Source: an uncultured Gammaproteobacteria bacterium
Lineage (GTDB): Bacteria > Pseudomonadota > Gammaproteobacteria > Chromatiales > Chromatiaceae
Length of the DNA: 26,424 nucleotides
NCBI GenBank assembly: GCA_937926265.1
Contig: CALAZS010000026.1
Location: 1-26,424, forward strand
Direction: 5' to 3'
A program made the translations under genes and the position numbers. Within the stretch, counting starts at the first letter, position 1; each line of letters begins with the position of its first letter. Of the stretch, positions 22,027 through 26,424 are shown piece after piece. The notes beneath the pieces were generated by a model that ran no database searches, was not told where the DNA came from, and worked only from the letters and a program-made list of their open reading frames with translations.

Positions 22027-24129
22027 ATGTACCTTTCTAACTCTAATCAATGGTTAATAGATGTAGCAATATCTATTAATCCAAACATCAGCATTCCACC
22101 TGATTTGGAATTTTCGAATAATCCATTACAAAACTGGCAGCAGGTTGCGCGATTAGCCAGGGTTAATACACAGGAACTGGCTGAAGCTGTTGCAGAGTAT
22201 TTTGATATGGACTTGGCTGAAACAAGTGAGGTCAATATTAATACCACTCGAATGATGCCTGAAAAAAGCTGTCGAGAGCTTTTTATGATACCGATAAAAC
22301 AACTGGAAGATGAGTTGATTGTTGGTACATGTGATCCAATAGAAGCAAAAAATAAAGTAGAGAAATTAAAGTTCTCTTTACCTTCTAATACCCAGATACG
22401 TTTTCAAGTAATGTCGCCAGAGGCGATCGAAAATATGCTTATAGCAGCCTTTGCTGCACCGCCTGCATTTGCAATCGATCTTGATGAAATCAGCGGTAAT
22501 GACAAAAAAGCCAAGGACTTAACTGTACGCCTGGCGAGGGCGATACTCAGAGAGGCTGTGGATAAGCGTTCTTCAGATATCCATATCCAGCCTTTTGGCG
22601 GTGGTGGCATGATTCGCTTCCGTGTAGATGGTGTTATGCAACGTATTGCGACTATCCCGCTTGAAACCTTAGAAAGTCTGTCACGTTTTTTCAAAGTTCA
22701 TGGAAAAATGGATCCCTCCAAAAAGATGATAGCCCAGGACGGAAGAATTCGTTTAACGCTAGAAAACCTAGAGATAGATGTCCGCATGTCGATACTGCCA
22801 ACTTTTGGTGGAGAACGTATCGTGGCGCGCTTGTTGGACCAGAAGCGCATTTATTCGATGAAGCGTAGTGGATATTCCTTATCTGATCAGCAAATGATCA
22901 AGCGATTAACAGCAAACCGTTCCGGAATTATTCTGATTACGGGCCCAACTGGTTCGGGCAAAAGCTCTACGCTTTATTCAATACTTTCTGACATGGATCG
23001 TGTGGAACAAAACATCATGTCGATTGAAAATCCTGTTGAATATGTTCTGCAGGGTATTTCGCAAACAGAAGTTAATGAAAAACAGGGGCTGACTTTTGCT
23101 TCAAGCCTGCGTTCCATATTGCGGCAAGACCCTGATGTTGTTTTGGTCGGGGAAATTCGTGATAGTGAAACAGCACAAATTGCAGCCCAGGCGGCCTTAA
23201 CTGGGCACCTTGTTCTCTCAACTTTACACACCAACGATTCTATTTCGGCAGTCACCAGGTTGCTTAAATTAGACGTTGATGCTTCCGTTATTGCTGATTC
23301 ATTAATTGGGGTTGTTGCTCAGCGTCTCGTACGTCAACTTTGCCCACATTGTAAGGAAAGGGTTGATGAGAATGGCATCAGGCCAATTGAAAAATTGTTC
23401 AAAGATATTACAGGCTTGATGCCAGGTTTTAGGTCTTCTGGGTGTGAGTCCTGTTCTTATACCGGTTTTATTGGACGCTTACCTATAGCAGAAATATTTG
23501 AAGTAACACCGAATATATCGGACTTAATATTTAATGGTCGCACTTCTCACCGTGAATTACTTGAAGGTGCAGCCGACTTTAAAAACCTTTCTGCCTCGGC
23601 GGCTTTGCTGGTGGTTTCAGGAGATACCTCGATAGAAGAAGCTTTCAGAATTATAGGTCGAGAATTCTGGCTAAGTATTGGCAAGCAATATAATAGAAAA
23701 TTGCCTGATCAAATGAATTTCTTCTATGAAGAAGATGATGTCATGCCTGGTGTGCTGGTAATTTCAAGTAATACTGTTTTTATTTCTGATTTAACTCCTG
23801 CATTACATAAAAATAATTTTACTCCATATTTTTGTGATGATGCTTTAGAGGCAAAAAGAATACTTCAAAAACAGGTTGATATTGTGTTTGTAATCGCCAA
23901 GTTGGAAGATCAGCCTGATGAGCTAATTCTGCAGTACGTGCGTGATGCACGTTTGCAACTTTACTGGTCAAAATTACCTGCATTACTTCTTCTGCCTGCA
24001 GGGCATGATTCTCTTGAAGAGAAATTAAAAGCCGATGGTGCAATTTCTAAAATGATGAATATGCCAGTTAACCCCGAAGATATTGTTGATTATATAGAGT
24101 CATACACTCTTTCAATGCGGCAGGTATAA
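22027..24129 (+). CDS. GspE/PilB-family assembly ATPase with C-terminal degenerate receiver-like domain
   Basis: This 700-residue hexameric-type ATPase would power pilus or type II secretion pseudopilus assembly from the inner membrane. Its N-terminal part resembles the GspE_N/MshEN domain (about 36-140). The motor core shows SSDIHIQPF, Walker A GPTGSGKSS (306-314), the Asp/His boxes, Walker B DVVLVGEIRD (371-379 region) and STLHTND. Four zinc cysteines are C439, C442, C473 and C476. After the usual end, about 128 residues (573-700) form a receiver-like beta/alpha unit: VLVISSN, VDIVFVIAKL, LPALLLLPA and MPVNPEDIVDYI. The phospho-Asp is replaced by Ile, and the acidic pair and Lys are missing. 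The start at 22027 has no visible ribosome site. Confidence 0.92.
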   Translation: MYLSNSNQWLIDVAISINPNISIPPDLEFSNNPLQNWQQVARLARVNTQELAEAVAEYFDMDLAETSEVNINTTRMMPEKSCRELFMIPIKQLEDELIVGTCDPIEAKNKVEKLKFSLPSNTQIRFQVMSPEAIENMLIAAFAAPPAFAIDLDEISGNDKKAKDLTVRLARAILREAVDKRSSDIHIQPFGGGGMIRFRVDGVMQRIATIPLETLESLSRFFKVHGKMDPSKKMIAQDGRIRLTLENLEIDVRMSILPTFGGERIVARLLDQKRIYSMKRSGYSLSDQQMIKRLTANRSGIILITGPTGSGKSSTLYSILSDMDRVEQNIMSIENPVEYVLQGISQTEVNEKQGLTFASSLRSILRQDPDVVLVGEIRDSETAQIAAQAALTGHLVLSTLHTNDSISAVTRLLKLDVDASVIADSLIGVVAQRLVRQLCPHCKERVDENGIRPIEKLFKDITGLMPGFRSSGCESCSYTGFIGRLPIAEIFEVTPNISDLIFNGRTSHRELLEGAADFKNLSASAALLVVSGDTSIEEAFRIIGREFWLSIGKQYNRKLPDQMNFFYEEDDVMPGVLVISSNTVFISDLTPALHKNNFTPYFCDDALEAKRILQKQVDIVFVIAKLEDQPDELILQYVRDARLQLYWSKLPALLLLPAGHDSLEEKLKADGAISKMMNMPVNPEDIVDYIESYTLSMRQV

Positions 24130-24131
24130 AG

Positions 24132-25013
24132 TCAGGGGATTTGCTCAATTTTTCTGATGGGCATGCCTCTTGGTTTCATTAAAGTAATATCTTTGTTTCG
24201 ATAATAAAGTGTGTAATTACTGTTGTTTTCAGTGGAAATTAAAATTTCACTTTTTCCTTCAATGTTTTTTATGCTTTTATATTTCATTGGCCACTGAACG
24301 GCATTTTCCGGAAAACTTATTAATATTTCCAAACTTTCAGGCAAGGCATTTTTTTCTTGCTGGTAATTTATCAGTTCCTGATCTATTTCTTTCAAAATTT
24401 CATAAGGAGTATGTTTAGGTTGAACAATGGTTACCAGATCTTCTGTCATGTAGTAGATGATACTCAGTGTCATGGCTGCTGTCATGATGACAATAGCGAA
24501 CCCTTTAAAACTGAAGATGTAGTTATTTTTATGAGTTTGCTTTCCTGATTGAGTGTGTGGTTTGTCAGTGCTAGTCGATTTGTGTGTCCATGTGGAATGG
24601 CTGAGTTCATCAACGCTTTTGTTATGCGCTTTTGCCGTGCTTTGAGGGATGGCTGATCTTGATTTTTTCGTGTTTGATGTGACTGATGCGTTTTCTTTAA
24701 GAGCTTGATTTAAATTGTCTTTGGGTTTTTGTTGATGTGGAGGGGTTGAAAGTTCGTGTGGCTTTTGTTCCGAGCTTTCTTCAATAAGGCTGGCCAGGTT
24801 TTCTTTTTTGATATTGGCCTTTGGGGTTGAAGATTTGGGCTTCTTTTTGTTTTCTTTATTGATTGTTGATTCTTTTAACGCTGAATCAATAGACTCCTTG
24901 CTGCTTATATCGTCGGTGGAATTGTTCGTTATAGTTGTTTCTTTATTGTTGGAGATGAAAGCTTTATGCACTAAAGCATCTAAATCAGTGTTTTTATCAG
25001 ATTTATCCTTCAT
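24132..25013 (-). CDS. Single-pass membrane protein with long disordered cytoplasmic tail and repeated short motifs
   Basis: The 293-residue protein has residues 1-165 rich in K, S, T, N and E with no predicted fold, one membrane helix at about 170-189 (GFAIVIMTAAMTLSIIYYM), and an extracytoplasmic domain at about 195-293. The tail contains five hydrophobic islands, about every 30 residues: LDALVHKA (11), IDSALKES (42), LASLIEES (73), LNQALKEN (101) and VDELSHS (134). The outer domain (EILKEIDQELINYQQEKNAL, then PESLEIL) faintly resembles a pilin C-terminal helix and loop. It lies tail to tail with the ATPase, with 2 bp between stops, and divergent to the pilin gene. No family is recognised. 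Confidence 0.7.
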   Translation of the reverse strand: MKDKSDKNTDLDALVHKAFISNNKETTITNNSTDDISSKESIDSALKESTINKENKKKPKSSTPKANIKKENLASLIEESSEQKPHELSTPPHQQKPKDNLNQALKENASVTSNTKKSRSAIPQSTAKAHNKSVDELSHSTWTHKSTSTDKPHTQSGKQTHKNNYIFSFKGFAIVIMTAAMTLSIIYYMTEDLVTIVQPKHTPYEILKEIDQELINYQQEKNALPESLEILISFPENAVQWPMKYKSIKNIEGKSEILISTENNSNYTLYYRNKDITLMKPRGMPIRKIEQIP

Positions 25014-25144
25014 GGTGGGAATTTTAATCTTAACCCCTGGGTTAAAGTAGTTTTTAATATGAAATTATAGAGTCCCCTTGATTTTTACCATAAATCAAGC
25101 TGAAATCAATTACATGAATCACCAACGGCTTTGTGTGTATAAAA

Positions 25145-26308
25145 ATGAAAACAAATAAAAGTAATAATTTTTCTAAGCAGACTGGTTTTACATTGATCGA
25201 GATAATGATTGCGATCGCAATCATTGCTATTTTAGCCTCAATTGCGACAGTTGGGTATAACTATTACATCAAGTCTGCTGAGGAAGCAGTTATTGAAGAG
25301 ACGGTTAGTGAACTGCATCATGTAACTGATATATATGTAACCACGCATGGGAAATTGCCGGGTTCAATGAGTACGCTCGGTGTTACTGAAGCAGCAGGTC
25401 TGGTGTTTAAATTACAGTCGAATACTAATGATGCTCATGCTGCACAAATTTTTGCATATACCTCTGGCCAGAAAATACCCTTTGTAATCAATATCTCCAA
25501 CTCTGATCGCAAACTTTGCTGGGATTGTGTGCCGGCATCACAAGCTGGAATAGGCTCATCTGATATTGCAAGCCAATTTTATTTACCTGCCGAGTGTCGT
25601 GTTGTTAACAATAACACTTGTTCTTCAGCGCAAAGTGCTTCAACTCAAGGTTCTTCAAATGTAGCTGGACAAAATCCTGCAGCTTCCAATGTGAACCCAA
25701 ATAATTTACCTCAAGCACAGTCGCCCTTGATTACTCCTCCACAGAAGTTCTCCTGCCAGAGTGGAGAAGAGATTATTCAGATAAACGGAGTCAAAGCCTG
25801 TGCTCCCAGTTGTGGCACTATGGAAGTCAGGGATCCTCAAAATTTAATAAATTGTATTCCTATCCCGGTTCAGCAGCCTGTTATCCCAACTTGTTCACCT
25901 GCTGAAGAGCTGGTTAATAATCAGTGTGTGGCTAAGTGTGCGGCAGGTGAGCATCGTAATTCTGCTGATGGTAGTTGTCAGTCAAATTGTTCGGTGGGTC
26001 AAACCTGGACTGGTGGTGCTTGTCAAAATATTTGTTCAGGCAATAGTTCTTTCAATTCACAGACTGGAGGCTGTGATTGTAACTCTGGTTTTGAAGACGT
26101 AAATGGAAGTTGCCGGGCTATATGTTTGGCTGGCCAACGTAGAAACTCCGCTGGGCTTTGTGAAAATATAAGCTGTCCGACAGGACAGAAATTTGATCCT
26201 GCTTTAAACCGCTGCAATAACCCTTGTGGTTATCATCATCACTGGATAGAAGGTCACGGTTGTTGTAATTATCATGACAACCGCGATCATAATAGGTGCC
26301 CACGATAG
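25145..26308 (+). CDS. Type IV prepilin-like protein with cysteine-module C-terminus
   Basis: The 387-residue protein starts at ATG 25145; the upstream GTG adds four residues. A type III signal (leader of 14 residues ending KQTG, then FTLIEIMIAIAIIAILAS) has the expected Glu5 of the mature pilin. A short pilin-like domain runs to about 150, and a P/N/Q/S-rich linker follows. From 25892 to 26227 come about seven units of 15-17 residues, nearly all ending in C-x3-C (QCVAKC, SCQSNC, ACQNIC, SCRAIC, RCNNPC). The end is CGYHHHWIEGHGCCNYHD, a His/Cys cluster. There are 26 cysteines in all. It would be disulfide-bonded outside the cell, as a minor or adhesive tip pilin. Confidence 0.88.
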   Translation: MKTNKSNNFSKQTGFTLIEIMIAIAIIAILASIATVGYNYYIKSAEEAVIEETVSELHHVTDIYVTTHGKLPGSMSTLGVTEAAGLVFKLQSNTNDAHAAQIFAYTSGQKIPFVINISNSDRKLCWDCVPASQAGIGSSDIASQFYLPAECRVVNNNTCSSAQSASTQGSSNVAGQNPAASNVNPNNLPQAQSPLITPPQKFSCQSGEEIIQINGVKACAPSCGTMEVRDPQNLINCIPIPVQQPVIPTCSPAEELVNNQCVAKCAAGEHRNSADGSCQSNCSVGQTWTGGACQNICSGNSSFNSQTGGCDCNSGFEDVNGSCRAICLAGQRRNSAGLCENISCPTGQKFDPALNRCNNPCGYHHHWIEGHGCCNYHDNRDHNRCPR

Positions 26309-26424
26309 TTCTTATCTCTTTTATAATTTTGGGTAATTCGTTGCTAGCTACATCAATAAATAGGATGACTTTATTACTTTGCCACCTATGGGGGCTTTGA
26401 AGAGATGGTTAAACGGTTATCGTC

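Noticed and set aside
24132..25013. Low-complexity noise frame with no gene
   Set aside because: It has a distinct membrane helix and a folded-looking outer domain, fills the space exactly between two genes and its long frame is hard to explain by chance, so I kept it as a gene.
25892..26227. CRISPR-like or DNA-level repeat array
   Set aside because: The repetition is at the protein level (cysteine spacing); the DNA units are not near-identical and vary in length.
26386..26424. Possible start of another gene at the window end (ATG 26388 or 26405)
   Set aside because: Two frames remain open for only 20-37 bases; there is too little to decide whether either is a gene.

Overview
The window reads as chromosome of a marine or brackish, medium-GC gammaproteobacterium. 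The basis is the set of recognisable housekeeping genes (ampD-ampE, nadC, a Mip-like FKBP, a SlyD-like FKBP, moaB, a Ycf46-like AAA ATPase) and the DUF1538 membrane pair with a P-II-like protein. No ribosomal marker is present, so I cannot place it below class. I see no rRNA, tRNA, CRISPR array, transposase or phage gene, and no gene-free stretch longer than about 300 bases.

Layout. 1-479: C-terminal part of a sensor histidine kinase. 708-3362: a SulP-family anion transporter with a large extra insert, then a rhodanese lipoprotein. 7750-3363, minus strand: one compact operon, DUF1538 pair > P-II-like > CBS-pair protein > ampD > ampE > histidine phosphatase, with 4-bp overlaps at three junctions. 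It combines a probable nucleotide-regulated ion transport module with muropeptide recycling. 7872-15267: a short DUF1631 protein, FKBP, nadC, a mini flagellar-rod-like protein, a periplasmic Mip-like FKBP, a small membrane protein behind an RBS-masking hairpin, a PilZ protein, an unknown gene, the AAA ATPase and the SlyD-like FKBP. Three FKBP isomerases lie within 6 kb. 15306-17871: a small membrane protein, moaB, a methyltransferase and a membrane-anchored alpha/beta hydrolase.

17876-20024 is visibly AT-richer and holds only small unknown membrane or exported proteins, with one clear terminator. 20061-21898 holds a Tat-type DUF6134-like protein and a META+SH3 envelope protein.

22027-26308 is the most unusual part. 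It has a GspE/PilB-type assembly ATPase carrying a degenerate receiver-like domain at its C-terminus, a single-pass membrane protein whose long cytoplasmic tail repeats a short hydrophobic motif about every 30 residues, and a type IV prepilin-like protein whose C-terminus is a chain of cysteine modules ending in a His/Cys cluster. Together these look like part of an undescribed or poorly described pilus or type II-secretion-like system. It may continue past the window edge.

A separate pattern runs through the window. Several genes end in short (10-14 bp) tandem duplications that include or abut the stop codon; in two FKBP genes the duplication creates extra in-frame stops. Similar 12-15 bp tandem duplications occur inside two coding regions.
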